Numbered from the stretch's first letter, positions 20,526 to 31,175 are shown. The stretch is DNA of 64,000 nt from Symbiodinium natans (GCA_905221605.1 CAJNDS010002125.1:139809-203808), one strand, 5' to 3'. Notes: generated by a model not told the origin, from the sequence alone. Translations and numbers: made by a program.

Positions 20526-21193
20526 GCAGCAACCCTTTTTGCATCAGGACCTGTGCAATCGCCTGAAACCCTAAGCCTTAAACCTTAACCCTAAACCCTA
20601 ACCCTAAACCCTAAACCCTAAACCCTACACCCTAAACCCTATCCTACGCAACACGCACACTGAGAAAACAGCCGACCCTCGCGGGCCCGTCTTGAGGCCC
20701 CAACGCAGTAGTCGCCTTGGTGGGCTGAGGCTCCTACTTTTTTTGAGGAGGGACTGCAGTATGCTCCTATACACCTCCTATTTCCCCTATATAACCCCCT
20801 ATATGTACCATATGTTGTTCCTATTACCTAATTACCCCCAAAGAACCCCTAAAGTCCCTTGGGTCCCTCCTTTAGTCCCTTCATCCTACACCTCCTCCTC
20901 TTACCATTAGGGTTTCGTGGTTGAGGGTTGGATTGTCAGCCTCCCTAAGTTCTTTTCATGTGGCTATAACCCTAAAAACCCTAAACCCTAAACCCCTTGG
21001 GTTACTTTTGGGTATCCATGAAACCCCTTCGGGAAACCTCAGAGAATCAGAACACTCATCTTTGGCACAACCTGACCATAACGACCTGCGCGATGGACAC
21101 CCCCCCCCCCCCCCCTCCCCTAAAGTCCCTTCTATGGCTACAAAACATTCACCCTGAAACCCTGAAAGCCTTCTGCCCTAAACCTCTCAACTT

Positions 21194-21288
21194 GAGATGT
21201 TCCCCCCTATACTAACAGTCCTCAATAGGGATAATAGGGGGTACTAGAATCCAGATTAAGGACTGTTAGTATAAGGGCGAACATCCCA
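21194..21288. mobile_element. Introner-like element, family A (copy 3)
   Basis: Near-perfect palindrome: GATGTTCCCCCCTATACTAACAGTCC against GGACTGTTAGTATAAGGGCGAACATC, with a GGGATAATAGGGGGTACTAG core. Confidence 0.8.
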
Positions 21289-21319
21289 ACCTGAACCCCT
21301 CAAGCCTTTCTCCCAAAAA

Positions 21320-21432
21320 AAGAACCCCTCAGAATCTCCGATTGCCGCCAAGAGACCCTCCTCTGCCTTCCAGCGCTTCTTGGCCTCTCGCTGCAGCTTC
21401 TCGAGCGTCTTTGCAGGCCCGTCCTTGCGTTA
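21320..21432 (-). CDS. Exon, Lys/Glu-rich helical protein, unknown
   Basis: 36 open codons, clearly coding in composition (AKTLEKLQREAKKRWKAEEG), starting directly after telomere-like repeats. Likely a coiled or amphipathic helix. No family assigned. Confidence 0.5.
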
Positions 21433-21435
21433 GGG

Positions 21436-21607
21436 TGGGTTTAGGCTTTAGGCTTTAGGCTTTAGGCTTTAGGCTTTAGGCTTTAGGCTTTAGGCTTTAG
21501 GGTTTAGGGTTTAGGGTTTAGGGTTTAGGGTTTAGGGTTTAGGGTTTAGGGTTTAGGGTTTAGGGTTTAGGGTTTAGGGTTTAGGGTTTAGGGTTTAGGG
21601 TTTAGGG
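21436..21607. repeat. Telomere-like array with a pure TTTAGGC block
   Basis: About nine consecutive TTTAGGC units followed by about 16 consecutive TTTAGGG units. The variant is confined to one block instead of being mixed. Confidence 0.95.
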
Positions 21608-21877
21608 TTCCACCTGCCAAGCAGTCCAGCCGCACCACAGGGTAACATTTCGGGACGATGTAGAATTTCAAGATGCTTCAGGTACTACAAGTGATACTTC
21701 CCCCCATGGTTTCTTTCCCCCCTAAACCCTAAACCCTAAACCCTAAACCCTAAACCCTAAACCATAAACCCGCCATGGTTTAGGGCTTAGGGTTTCGGGT
21801 TCAGGGTTTAGGGTCTCAGAAAGGTATTGGGGTTGTATGGCCTCGGGCCTAAGGTTAAGGGCTTTTCAGGAAATGGA

Positions 21878-21903
21878 CTACTACGAATCGCTTAAGAAAC
21901 CCC

Positions 21904-21934
<31 letters not shown>

Positions 21935-22005
21935 AAAAAAACATCCTTAACGGTACTCGAGGGCTTGCTTCTTTTTGCTTGGGGGGGGGCTCTTAAGCAA
22001 ATAGG
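21878..22005. mobile_element. Introner-like element, family B (copy 4)
   Basis: Ends CTACTACGAATCGCTTAAG and CTCTTAAGCAAATAGGAG. One arm is expanded to about 24 C followed by 18 A. Confidence 0.65.
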
Positions 22006-22014
22006 AGATTATGG

Positions 22015-22243
22015 TTCGTGCTGGTATGAGAAGGAATGCTGCTGGAGCCTGCGGCGATCGTATGACTCTGATAGGGTGATTAACATACCTCGTTGCTGAG
22101 TACCGGGCCAAAAAAGGTTAACCTTTCCATTATGGTAGGACTCTATATACCCCCGTAAGGCTAAAGGTGACCTACTCAGCTATTAAGCATAGGGGCACCA
22201 ACTCATCCTGATGATTCTTCTGGGCGTCTTCACTCTTCTTGGA
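22015..22243 (-). CDS. Two short exons around a family D element, unknown product
   Basis: Upstream segment 22243-22190 (GSKKSEDAQKNHQDELVP) and downstream segment about 22093-22015 (MLITLSESYDRRRLQQHSFS), separated by family D and followed by family B. Each coding-like piece is exactly the space left between elements. Unknown family. Confidence 0.4.
22094..22180. mobile_element. Introner-like element, family D (copy 2)
   Basis: Ends TGCTGAGTACC and GACCTACTCAGC, with the AAAAAAGGTTAACC core. Confidence 0.7.
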
Positions 22244-22436
22244 CCCCTAAACCCTAAACCCTAAACCCTAAACCCTAAACCCTAGACCCTAAACCCTAAA
22301 CCCTAAACTCTAAACCCCGAAACTCCTCAGCACAGGGACTTGGGGGCTCAGGCCATCCAAGTTAGAGCCCCTCTAAGACCCCTTTTCAAAGCACCACCAG
22401 AGCACGGGTTGTGAGGTCATCCCCCCAAATGAAGGA

Positions 22437-22580
22437 ATGCTCCTGAGATTAAGAAGGTGATCGTAATAGAATTCAAGCAAGACTTAGAGTCCTTATAAGT
22501 CCTAAACCCTAAATGCTCCTGAGATGAAGAAGGGGATCGTAATAGAATCCAAGCAAGACTTATATAGTCCTTATAAGCCC
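22437..22580. repeat. 76-bp tandem duplication next to CCCTAAA
   Basis: ATGCTCCTGAGAT...GCAAGACTTA...GTCCTTATAAG starts at 22437 and again at 22513, each followed by CCTAAACCCTAAA. Confidence 0.85.
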
Positions 22581-22624
22581 TAAACCCTAAACCAACCCTG
22601 AACCCTGAACCCTAACAGGATCCC

Positions 22625-25600
22625 TCCCACGCCAGGCGACCGATTGAATCTTCTTGGCCACGGCCTTCACGACAAACTGCGAATCCAAGAACTCCCACAC
22701 ACCTGGGCACCAAGAAGTTACTGTTGGTTAGTAGGGAATAGGGGAATGGGGTACCCTATTTAATCCCCGAAAGGGTATCTTTAGGGGAATACCTGGGCAC
22801 CAAGAATCCTGAATCTTGAATCCTACTTCCTAAATCTTAAAACTCCTGAATCCTCAATCCAAAAGTTCCTAAATCATAAACCCTAAATCCGCCTAAACCC
22901 TGGCTGAATGCTTCAAAGAATAAAGCGTCCTCCTCTTCATGGCATCTCTACTACAACTAAAGTAATTTTGGGCTACTGACGAAATTGAGGGGACTGCTAG
23001 ATAACACTTGGTCAATCGGTACCCTAGACCCTAAACCCCAAACCCTCTGCGAGCTGACGCAGTAGCGCACCGCAACGGAAGCACCTGCTGACACTGGGGC
23101 CGTGACCGTCGCTGGCAATGATGAAGAACGCCTGAAGGGGGAAATCCCCGGGACCCCACACACTCGCTCTCTCTCCTCTTCTTCTTCGTCTTCTTCTTCT
23201 GCTGAGATTGATCTCTCGCTCTATCCTTCCCTCCCTCCCTCCATCCCCCTGCTCAAATTCATTCACGGGCAGTCAGTGTGAGTATCCACATTGCCACCAT
23301 GCATGTGCAGCTTTTGTCTAGCCACTGCCCGGCTTCCGCCCAATCCTGCGTTTCAGGCCTGTATCCAAACGAGCACACTCTAGCCTCATTCGTTTTTTCA
23401 AACTTCGCACCGCCAGCGTGCCTCCCCAAATGCCAAGGTGCCTACGTGCCTCCCGCAATTGCAGTTGGTAGCGTTCTCTCTCGGCGTACTCGGATAAGAT
23501 ACGCCACGAGTCACGTTCGCTCAGAAGTTGACACAGAAGAACTCTCATGCGGGTTTAGGGTTTAGGGTTCACTTCCCGTGCCTTCTTCGAGAGATCCACA
23601 GTCGTGAGGAGCACCTGTGCGCGGGAAGCGGATGCTCAGAAGCCAGCTCTCAGCTGCTGCTAAGAGCACCCTCTGCACCTCCATGTGGCCTCAAGCCTTC
23701 AGAACTTATGTGCTGTGTATGCTATATATAAATATGTATATACATATATATGTATATGTATATATATATATGCCATATATATATATATATATGTATATAC
23801 ATGCTATGTATATCTCGCCCTGCCCTCTTCCGAACTATGAAGGCCCCCCAGCCCCGCGTACGCGCCGTGACTTGACTTTTGAAGAGGCCTCCGGGGTCGC
23901 GATGACGCCGTAGTCCTTCACCGACTGGTCTCCGAGCGTGCGTGCCATACACAGTCCCGGATAGTCCTGGGCAGGTCTTTTTTTTTTTTTGCCAGCCACC
24001 TCTATACTTCACTTAGAACCTTAATTTAAATATACTTCCCTTAGAACCTTAATTTAAAGATACTTTTAATGTCCTCTTGGGATTTATATAAACAAAATAA
24101 TTCCCAAGGGGGATATAGGCCTAGCTGACACTGAGGCCACATTGCAGGGACTCGTTCCGGGAATGACCGTCCATTGAAATGAAGAACTGATGCCGTTAAA
24201 GGTAACGCAGAAATACGTTTGTCGCATCAGGGCGGGCTCTTCAACCCCGAGTATATTTATCAGGGGACCATAAGGGAAGTACGAATCATAATGAATAATT
24301 CCGACCCCTACAGAAAGACCATCATTGTGCGGAACCGCCATACGAGATCCGGAAAGGCTTCGGGACCCGCAATTCCCGACCGTGGGGGCCGCCGCCGGCG
24401 CTGCCTAAAGACACAGCCATCACATGAAGTAGGGGATAGGATAAGGGGGACCCTTGGGGATTTAGACCCTCTGAATAAGGTCCCTTGTTAAGAGAGCCAG
24501 AGGAGGGTTAAGAAGGGGTTCCCTTTTAAGGGTTCCCCTTATCCCACCTAGGAAGTGGGGTTTTCCCAACAGAACAGCACCCACCAAGATTTTTTTCAGG
24601 AACCATGTATACACGCACCAATTCATGGTGACGTAGGTTAGCGATCCTGGATGAAAACTGCCCCAGAGGCCTTAGGCCACAAAGCATGAACTCCTGAGAA
24701 GCCCAAGGTTCTTTGCCCTTGATGAAGATGCGGTGGTTGACCCATCCGTCCTCAGCGGCAAGGGAGTTTGCCAAGCCACGTTGGCAAGGGTTTAAGTTGG
24801 CGTGGCTGGTGCGTTCTTGGAAGCCTCCCTTAGCCTTAGTCCCCTCTCTTGCGGGGAGGGTGCAGGCCTGGATGCAGACACGAGCAGCTGAGTAGTTGGG
24901 GTTTAGTCAGTATTCAAAGATCATGCAGGACGCCATCCCATCACTTTACATACTTGAAGGGTCATGGAAAGCTACAAGCAGGGTTCTACGAGAAGACTTA
25001 CTATATGCTCTGATACCAAAACATAACTTACTTGGGGGTACTTAGAACTTGGACCCCTCCTTACTACTTACCCTGGCAAAAAAATCACAGTTTTAGCTGT
25101 TTCTTGGGAACTCGAACACCGAAATATTTTTCAAAATATTCCCAAAGCATCCCTAAGCTTATAACGAGCCATCAGGCAAGGGGCCGGGTAGGTTTGAGAG
25201 CGCACTTCTCCGCCGGACGCTTCAATGCGCGCCTTCTCCTGGGGTTTGGGGTTTAGGATTTGGAGCGCGCTGTTGAGTTTGCAGGCAACCTCCAGAATTT
25301 GGCCCCTGGGCTTTTAGGAGCTGAGGCTTCACAGCATCAGAGATCCAAACTGAAGATGCACAGGGCATCTTAGGTTAAGAGGGGTTTGCAGATTGGGGCT
25401 TTGTGGCTCGAAGCCCCTCTCCTACTCCCTCTCGCCTTTGCCCATTGGAGGAATCCCAGTGACTCAAGAAACTGAAAGCTAAGATGGTCCCTCTCAGGGC
25501 CTCTGAGCCTTCGTGCCTGACCAGCAACCCAGTGGCATGGGGGTGCCACAAACCACAGAAACATGAGGATTCCGGATTCCAGAATCCCGCACCTATACCC

Positions 25601-28414
25601 CACTAGTAGGATCCTAGTAGTATGATCCTTACGTTTGCGCGGATTTCGAGCCCCGAGTTGAACTAGACCCAAGGGGCAACCCTACAAATTAAAAAAGGGT
25701 ACCGTAGTAGCCCTAAACCCTAAACCCTAGACCCTAAACCCCCCCAAAAGGGAATGAGGGCCTTACACTGGGGTCCGAAGTGAAGGGCTTGGAGGTGCCG
25801 TGGCACCTTCTCGGTCTGCGGCTTGTGATCTTCCGTCTCAAAGACCACCTTCTTGTCCTCATCAGCTTAGGGTTTAGGGTTTAGGGTTTAGGGTTTAGGG
25901 TTTAGGGTTTAGGGTTTGGGGTTTAGGGTTTAGGGTTTAGGGTTTAGGGTTTAGGGTTTAGACCACCTTCTTGTCCTCAGGGTTTGGGGTTTACAGGGTT
26001 TATAGGGTTTATCGGGTTCATAGGGTTTATAGGGTTTAGGGCTACCAGGACCCATTGATGGGGTTTATAGGGTTTATAGGGCTTGGAGGGTACAGGGTCT
26101 TAGCGCTTAGACGTAGGCGTGGGCTTTCGAAACGTCTGGGGTGACTTCATGGCTGCTTGACAGCAAATATGCGCCTTATCCGGCATACTTCATTACATCT
26201 ACGAGCCCTGGAAATTCCATCGTATGACACCTGCACCTTGGTTCCTGAGCGGTTTCTTCTCAACAGTGTCAGTCTCGCCTTCGACTTCTTCTGCCTCAAG
26301 CCGTACGACCCTAAACCCTCAACCTCCAACTATCAACTCTAAACCCCAAACCCTAAACCCTAAAACCCTAAACCCCAAACCCTAAGGTACTGATAAGACC
26401 TGCGTGTGGGGTGCGCAGGGCCTCAGATTGACCACACCATGCACCCCTCGGCCCAGGCGCCTAAAGCAGACCTTGAAGCCCCCAACCCTTGGAACCCACT
26501 GTTGTATGAAAATGTACTTCCATCTGCTGCATGACCATATTAATACCACAGCATATCTTTAAACCATTATGCTATTTCTTTCTGAAATCCTGTGCCTCTA
26601 GCAACCCTAGGGTTTACTACTTGCCAGCCCAGTCGCAGCTTCTGTTCCGATGGCGCAACGCGAGTCCCCGGCATTGGCAGTCCACACTTTGTTGCCCTTG
26701 AACAGAGCTGCTACCGCCTGGGGCGCCAGCTTAGGGCTTAAGGTCTAGATTCTGGGGGGTGAATTCGGGAGCCCCATGAACCATAAACTCCAAAACCTCC
26801 AGCCGAGCGCCTCCTCTGCGTCACGAAGCAACGCGTGCCCGCTTTTGAAGGGAGCTTCTGCCTAACCCTAAAGCCTGAACTAGGTAGGTTAGGCTGGTTG
26901 CGACTCTCGTGTAGAAGCTCCTGGAAACCTAGAGCCCGTAGAATGCAGTAATAGTAATAGCACTATCAATATCAATAGCAATAGCAATAGTAACAGCAAT
27001 AGCAATAGCAATAGTAATCGTAATAGTAATAGTGATAGTGATAGTAACAGCAACAGTAATACCGTTCAGACTGTTCAGCTGGCGCGCAGTACTTCCACTG
27101 GCTTGTACATCCCAGTCCTTGGCTGCCAATGCCCTAAAAAAACTCCAAAAACCCAAGCGGCTAGTCTGACGTTGGAGCCTAAAAGAGAACACTGTGGCTA
27201 TTCTGGTTTGTAAAAACTACACAGGAATAAACATCATTGCTAAGGAGAAGATAGAAGGAGCATTCTCAAGCGAGTGCGCAACGACGTCGCTCTGCGCCTG
27301 CCCCAGCATCGGGTTTAGGTTGCAGGGAGCCCCCCACCCAGTAGAGAACCAGGCTGTGGGCTTTTGGGGTTTCGGGTTTAGAGGGGTTATGGGGGTTTCT
27401 GGAGTTTAGGGTTGTGGCAGATCAGAGATTTGAAGACTTTATGTAGAGTTTAGGAACAATGGTCTTCCCTTTGCTCGTCGCGGTGACGAGAGCGTTGCCG
27501 TCTGCTATCCGGGCGTTGAACTGGACCTCTGGATACGCCACGACGCAGCAAAAATCATCTTTAGGGTTTGCCCCTCTCTGCTTGAACTAAACTCCCACGA
27601 TGCCCCATGCCCCTGAATCTAACCAGGGCTTTGAATTGTGAAATAAGCCCTCAACCGAGGGCCGTAGTCAAAACAACCATGCCCGCATCATTGCTAGGGA
27701 ACTTGAGCTATCCTAGGGTTAGATATCCAAGTGAACTTGTTGTAGAAATGTAACCTAAGTTCCTTAACAAGAAGCCCAGCTGTCTAACCACCGACAACCC
27801 CCCTTCCACCGTCTCATGAAAGCCCAGTGATCCCTTGTATTTGGGGTATAAGTTATGGGTAGGGCAGGTGAAATTACAACTGGTTATGACCGGCTCACAG
27901 CGCCAACCATGAACCTAAGATGGTAACCATACGATTATACCAGTATACCAATATACTCCTAATATTATATAGTAGGTTGCAGGGTTCCTTATAAGCAGAA
28001 TGAGTCCTAAACCTAAAACCCTAAATAAACCCTAAACCCTAAACCCTACACCCTAAATCCAGGGTTCCCTAAGCAGAATGAGCGCGGGCTTGTGGCCTTC
28101 TCGAATGCGTTGATCAATGCCTGGCCAAGTGCGAGGCGCAGCTCTCACTCTTCTGCCTTTCTAGAGGTAGCTCCGTGGTCCCTTAGTATGGGTTCTTAAA
28201 AGGGGACCCCTTTATCTGCCCCTCGTAGAACCCTATGCAGAAGAAGGGCCCGTACATCAGCACCCATTAAGGGAGGTAGGGGACCATACTTGAGGTTGGA
28301 GGCTTGTGCAGGGATGTCGCGGCTAGTGCTCCCTGGGAGTGCTTATGCAGCTCTGATTTGTTGAGGGCTGGGTTCGTATAGATAGAGACGAACACGCGGG
28401 CGGGAGCGAGAGAG

Positions 28415-28453
<39 letters not shown>

Positions 28454-29396
28454 GGGGAGGGAGGGAGAGAGGGGAGAGAGGGGAGAGAGGGAGTTATAGG
28501 GAGTTATACGGAGGTATAGGGAGAGGGCTTCTGCCCTCAGCGTGCTGAAGCTGCACCCTCCTCTTCCGCGCGCCTTCTCGATGCCCGCCTCGTCGATTGT
28601 GTCTTTGTCAAAGCCGGACTCCACCACCATGAACCAGGGCACAGTCTGCACAGTTCGCGTGGAGACAATGTGACCTCGGCATGTTGGGCAGGTTGTTCTA
28701 CTTCCGGGTCCTGTGACACGAACAGGACCCTAGTTACTCTATTCTAGAACACCCTCCATGTCCCTCGGCTTCGATTCCGCTCTCTCAACATGCACAAGGC
28801 CGTGCTTGCATTCTGCATGAGAAGGCCCGGCACACCACCCACCGAAACTCAGATGGGCATGCATGAGACACACTCACTAATACCCCTCGACCCCAAACCT
28901 CCTAAACCCTGACCTTTTGAACCCAGGCTCAATCCTGTCCAGCTGGCAGAGTTTGACCCCTAAACCCTAAACCCTAAACCCTAAACCCCCTCATCGGGAA
29001 GCCCTGAGGCTCCGGCCAAAGGGGCCATGGCCATCAAAAGTGCAGATCTGGGAAGGTGCGCAGAAGGATTTAGGGTTTAGGGTTTGGGGTTTAGGGTTAG
29101 AGGCAACAAGAGCACTTTCGGGTCTGGGACAAGGATCCTTTTAGGGAATTGGGCTTGAGGGTTTTTAGGGGGTTCAGGGTTTCTAGTTTCTAGGGCATAG
29201 GGCTTTCGGGGTGAAGGGCTCTTTTTCGTGAACTTGAACCCCGAGCCCCCACCAAAAGAGAAACGCGGTGCGCTACTCCAGGACATTCCAAGAAGCCAGT
29301 GTGTAGCCACTCTTGAAGTGCGTCACAGAGAAGTTGTCCTGGTTCGGCGAGGTATCCTGCGAGAGCATACGCACGCCTCTAACGTCCGGAAACTCC
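22625..29396 (-). CDS. PP2C-type Ser/Thr protein phosphatase, at least 12 mini-exons
   Basis: Metal-dependent phosphatases (PPM/PP2C) remove phosphate from Ser/Thr. Exons on minus, in order: 29396-29284 (SQDTSPNQDNFSV, motif 1); 29046-28991 (CTFDGHGPFG, metal-binding Asp and Gly); 27300-27240 (SDVVAHSLENAPSIF, moderate); 27150-27088 (VQASGSTA); 26717-26640 (VAALFKGNKVWTANAGDSR); 25863-25775 (VVFETEDHKPQTEK); 25241-25186 (EKARIEASGGEVRSQTYP); 24760-24712 (DGWVNHRIFIKGK); 23967-23890 (DYPGLCMARTLGDQSVK, then GVIATPE); 23614-23573 (VLLTTVDLSKKARE); 23131-23106 (AFFIIASDG, only 26 nt); 22702-22625 (VWEFLDSQFVVKAVAKKIQS). Several joins are in frame with GT-AG, GC-AG (after QTYP and ATPE) or GA-AG (after FIKGK) borders. 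The ATG and stop are not located; an exon at 29670-29757 may lie upstream. Introns are filled with telomere-like arrays, microsatellites and inverted-repeat elements. Activity is likely because the Asp and DG residues are kept. Confidence 0.88.
22701..22806 (-). mobile_element. Family F element flanked by a 16-bp duplication
   Basis: ACCTGGGCACCAAGAA at 22701-22716 and 22791-22806 flanks a GTAGGGAATAGGGGAATGGGGTACC-type unit. The left copy contains the acceptor of the last recognised PP2C exon, so the duplication overlaps a splice site. Confidence 0.6.
23706..23812. repeat. TATA/TATG microsatellite
   Basis: Alternating TATATA, TATGTA and TACATA inside a PP2C intron. Confidence 0.95.
24002..24118. 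mobile_element. Introner-like element, family C (copy 3), left end duplicated
   Basis: The left arm (CTATACTTCACTTAGAACCTTAATTTAAA) is followed at once by a second copy (TATACTTCCCTTAGAACC...). The right end is TTCCCAAGGGGGATATAG. Inside a PP2C intron. Confidence 0.75.
24251..24313. mobile_element. Family I element, part copy
   Basis: GGGGACCATAAGG...GAATAATTCCGACCCC, related to 31078-31175 and 61331-61435. In the same PP2C intron as the family C element. Confidence 0.4.
24952..25012. mobile_element. Family N element, one arm
   Basis: ACTTGAAGGGTCATGGAAAGC matches the left end of family N; no clear right arm. Confidence 0.4.
25082..25160. mobile_element. Introner-like element, family H (copy 2)
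   Basis: AGCTGTTTCTTGGGAACTCGAACACC...AATATTCCCAAAGCATCCCTAAGCT, matching 37220-37310 inside the PLC gene. Confidence 0.55.
25842..25979 (-). repeat. Telomere-repeat array flanked by a 20-bp exon duplication
   Basis: AGACCACCTTCTTGTCCTCA occurs at 25842-25861 and 25960-25979. The 98 bp between are 13-14 TTTAGGG units plus ATCAGC. On minus the left copy is the start of the PP2C DHKP exon (DEDKKVV), so the duplicated sequence is coding on one side. Confidence 0.85.
26945..27060. repeat. AGCAAT/AGTAAT hexanucleotide microsatellite
   Basis: (AATAGC/AATAGT)n in a PP2C intron between the SGSTA and VAALF exons. Confidence 0.95.
27980..28082. repeat. Telomere-repeat array flanked by about 24-bp duplication
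   Basis: CAGGGTTCCTTATAAGCAGAATGAG (27980-28004) and CAGGGTTCCCTAAGCAGAATGAG (28060-28082) enclose about 55 bp of CCTAAAC units. Inside the PP2C locus. Confidence 0.8.
28175..28290. mobile_element. Introner-like element, family G (complete)
   Basis: Ends GTGGTCCCTTAGTATGG and CCATTAAGGGAGGTAGGGGACC, with internal AAAAGGGGACCCC. Parts recur at 14061 and 33361. Confidence 0.55.
28395..28500. repeat. GA/GAGAGG purine microsatellite
   Basis: (GA)n followed by GGGAGAGAG units, within the PP2C locus. Confidence 0.95.
28707..28731. other. Perfect 9-bp hairpin
   Basis: GGGTCCTGT and ACAGGACCC with a 7-nt loop. Role unknown. Confidence 0.6.
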
Positions 29397-29669
29397 TGAC
29401 CCTAGACCCTAAACCTCAACCCCTTTAAACCCTAAACCCTAAACCCTAAACCCTAAACCCTAAACCCTAAACCCTAAACCCTCAGGCCTGCAGAAGTCCA
29501 AGGAAGGAAAGGTACGAGTCTTTGTGATCCCTAAACCTCAGAGGGCCCTCTAACCCCTTGATTCAGGAATAGCCCTTATGAACGACGGCCGGGATCCTAT
29601 TTTCTGAGGTTGGGACTGCTTCCTTGGTTCTGGAGTATTGGCCTCTCTGTGCGCGCTGCCACTCACGAG

Positions 29670-29757
29670 GCACCACCCTGGCCTATCAGTTCCTGGTACA
29701 TCTTTTTGCTTTCAAGGTCGATACCGCCCATTAACCCGAGCCCGGAAGGGCATCCGC
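29670..29757 (-). CDS. Exon candidate, possibly upstream PP2C exon
   Basis: Reads MGGIDLESKKMYQELIGQGG and ends at a consensus donor (TC followed by GTGAGT). Position just upstream of the first recognised PP2C exon fits an N-terminal extension, but no motif proves it. Confidence 0.45.
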
Positions 29758-29877
29758 AAGACGAATCACAAAATCGGTGGGCCTTGAAAATCCCGTTGGA
29801 AAATGTTATGAAAGGCCGGAGAATTAAATTAGGATTTTTTGTTTTTTTTTGGGAGTTTTTTTTTGTGTTTTTTGCTT

Positions 29878-30233
29878 TAGGGTTTAGGGTTTAGGGTTTA
29901 GGTTTTAGGGTTTAGGGTTTAAGTTTTAGGGTTTAGGGTTTAGGGGTTTAGGGTTTAGGGTTTTAGGGGTTTAGGGGTTGAGGGGTTTAGGGGTTTAGTT
30001 TAGGGTTTAGGGTTTAGGGTTTAGGGTTTAGGGTTTAGGGTTTAGGGTTTAGGGTTTAGGGTTTAGGGTTTGGGGTTTGGGGTTTGGGTTTTGGGGTTTG
30101 GGGTTTGGGGTTTGGTGTTTGGGGTTTGGGGTTTGGGGTTTGGGGTTTGGGGTTTGGGGTTTGGGGTTTGGGGTTTGGGGTTTGGGGTTTGGGGTTTGGG
30201 GTTTGGGGTTTGGGGTTTGGGGTTTGGGGTTTG
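29878..30233. repeat. Long telomere-like array with TTTAGGG and TTTGGGG blocks
   Basis: Irregular TTTAGGG/TTTTAGGG to about 30000, about ten perfect TTTAGGG units to 30069, then about 23 TTTGGGG units to 30233. Heptameric frames through it (TPNPKPQ repeats on minus) are artefacts. Confidence 0.97.
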
Positions 30234-30946
30234 CCAGTAGCAAGAACAAACAACAAAAAACTCACCCAAAAAATAGAACTCCGTTATGAACTACATGGGG
30301 CCCCTTATAAACCCAAACTAGGAAAATCTTTTACATATCCCGACGGCCAACCTGGCAAACACCTGCTCAACCCGCCGATCGCCAGATAATGGGAAGCCTG
30401 AGCCCTAAACCCTGAACCCTGAACCCCGATGGTGGACTTGCGCGCGTCCTTGAAACCTTTGCAGCCCTTCCTCAGTCGCCATGGGGCATCGGGTCATCGG
30501 GGCTCAGGCAGAGACATTTGGAGACGCTTTTGGCTCGGAAAGGGGGGGCCCTAAACCCTGAGCCCTAAGCCATCTTGTCAGAAGTCCGCACGACCCCATG
30601 TAGATGACAAGCGACAACCCGGCCTTGATTGGGGGGTTTGGGGCACCTTATTTGGTCCTTCTTATGAGGGGATCCTACTAATTTGGGGCTATTTTCGTCA
30701 ATTCCCATCTGCTTAAAATTGCCATCCAAGGTTCTGGCAGGCGATCAGGGGAGGTGGGTCAAGGGGAATGTTGCCCCACATCACGCGCTCGCGCTCATCT
30801 CCATGCTGCTGGCCCTCCGTGATCAGGCCATGCGTGTGTCCCACCACCTGCCACTTCCAGGGCTCCCCAGCCCCCCTCTCCACCCCCTTCAATATTCAAT
30901 GCTTCCTGCTTGCGCCTCATCTGCAGACCCTCTGCAAGCGTCCTTA

Positions 30947-31050
30947 CTTAGATCGCCCGAAAGCTGCTTGCGGACCCGCCCTGAAGACAAGGCAGAGCAT
31001 GGCCTTGGTCTTGAAGGTCTCGTCTAGCACGTCCTGCACGAAAGCATCCC
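30947..31050 (-). CDS. C-terminal exon candidate, unknown product
   Basis: Open for about 34 codons (DAFVQDVLDETFKTKAMLCL) to TAA. Strong coding character. No domain recognised from this fragment. Confidence 0.45.
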
Positions 31051-31077
31051 CCCCAAAACAGCCCCAGACCCTTTTCT

Positions 31078-31175
31078 AGGGGTCGGAATAAGTACTAGAA
31101 GTATTCCCTTAAGGTCCCTTGATATTTATACTAAAGTAACCCCAACACCCTCTTCTAATTCTTCAGGCGCCTATA
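31078..31175. mobile_element. Family I element (copy 1)
   Basis: Core GGTCCCTTGATATTTATACTAAAGTAACCCC, similar to 61331-61435. It directly precedes, on minus, the exon candidate at 30947-31050. Confidence 0.45.

Noticed and set aside
27700-27790. Another family H element
   Set aside because: Only CTAGGGAACTTGAGC and AAGTTCCTTAAC arms resemble the family; too little similarity to call.
30049-30389. Frames of TPNPKPQ / GLGFGVW repeats
   Set aside because: Translations of TTTGGGG/TTTAGGG arrays; a 7-nt unit read in three frames gives a 7-residue repeat with no other support.
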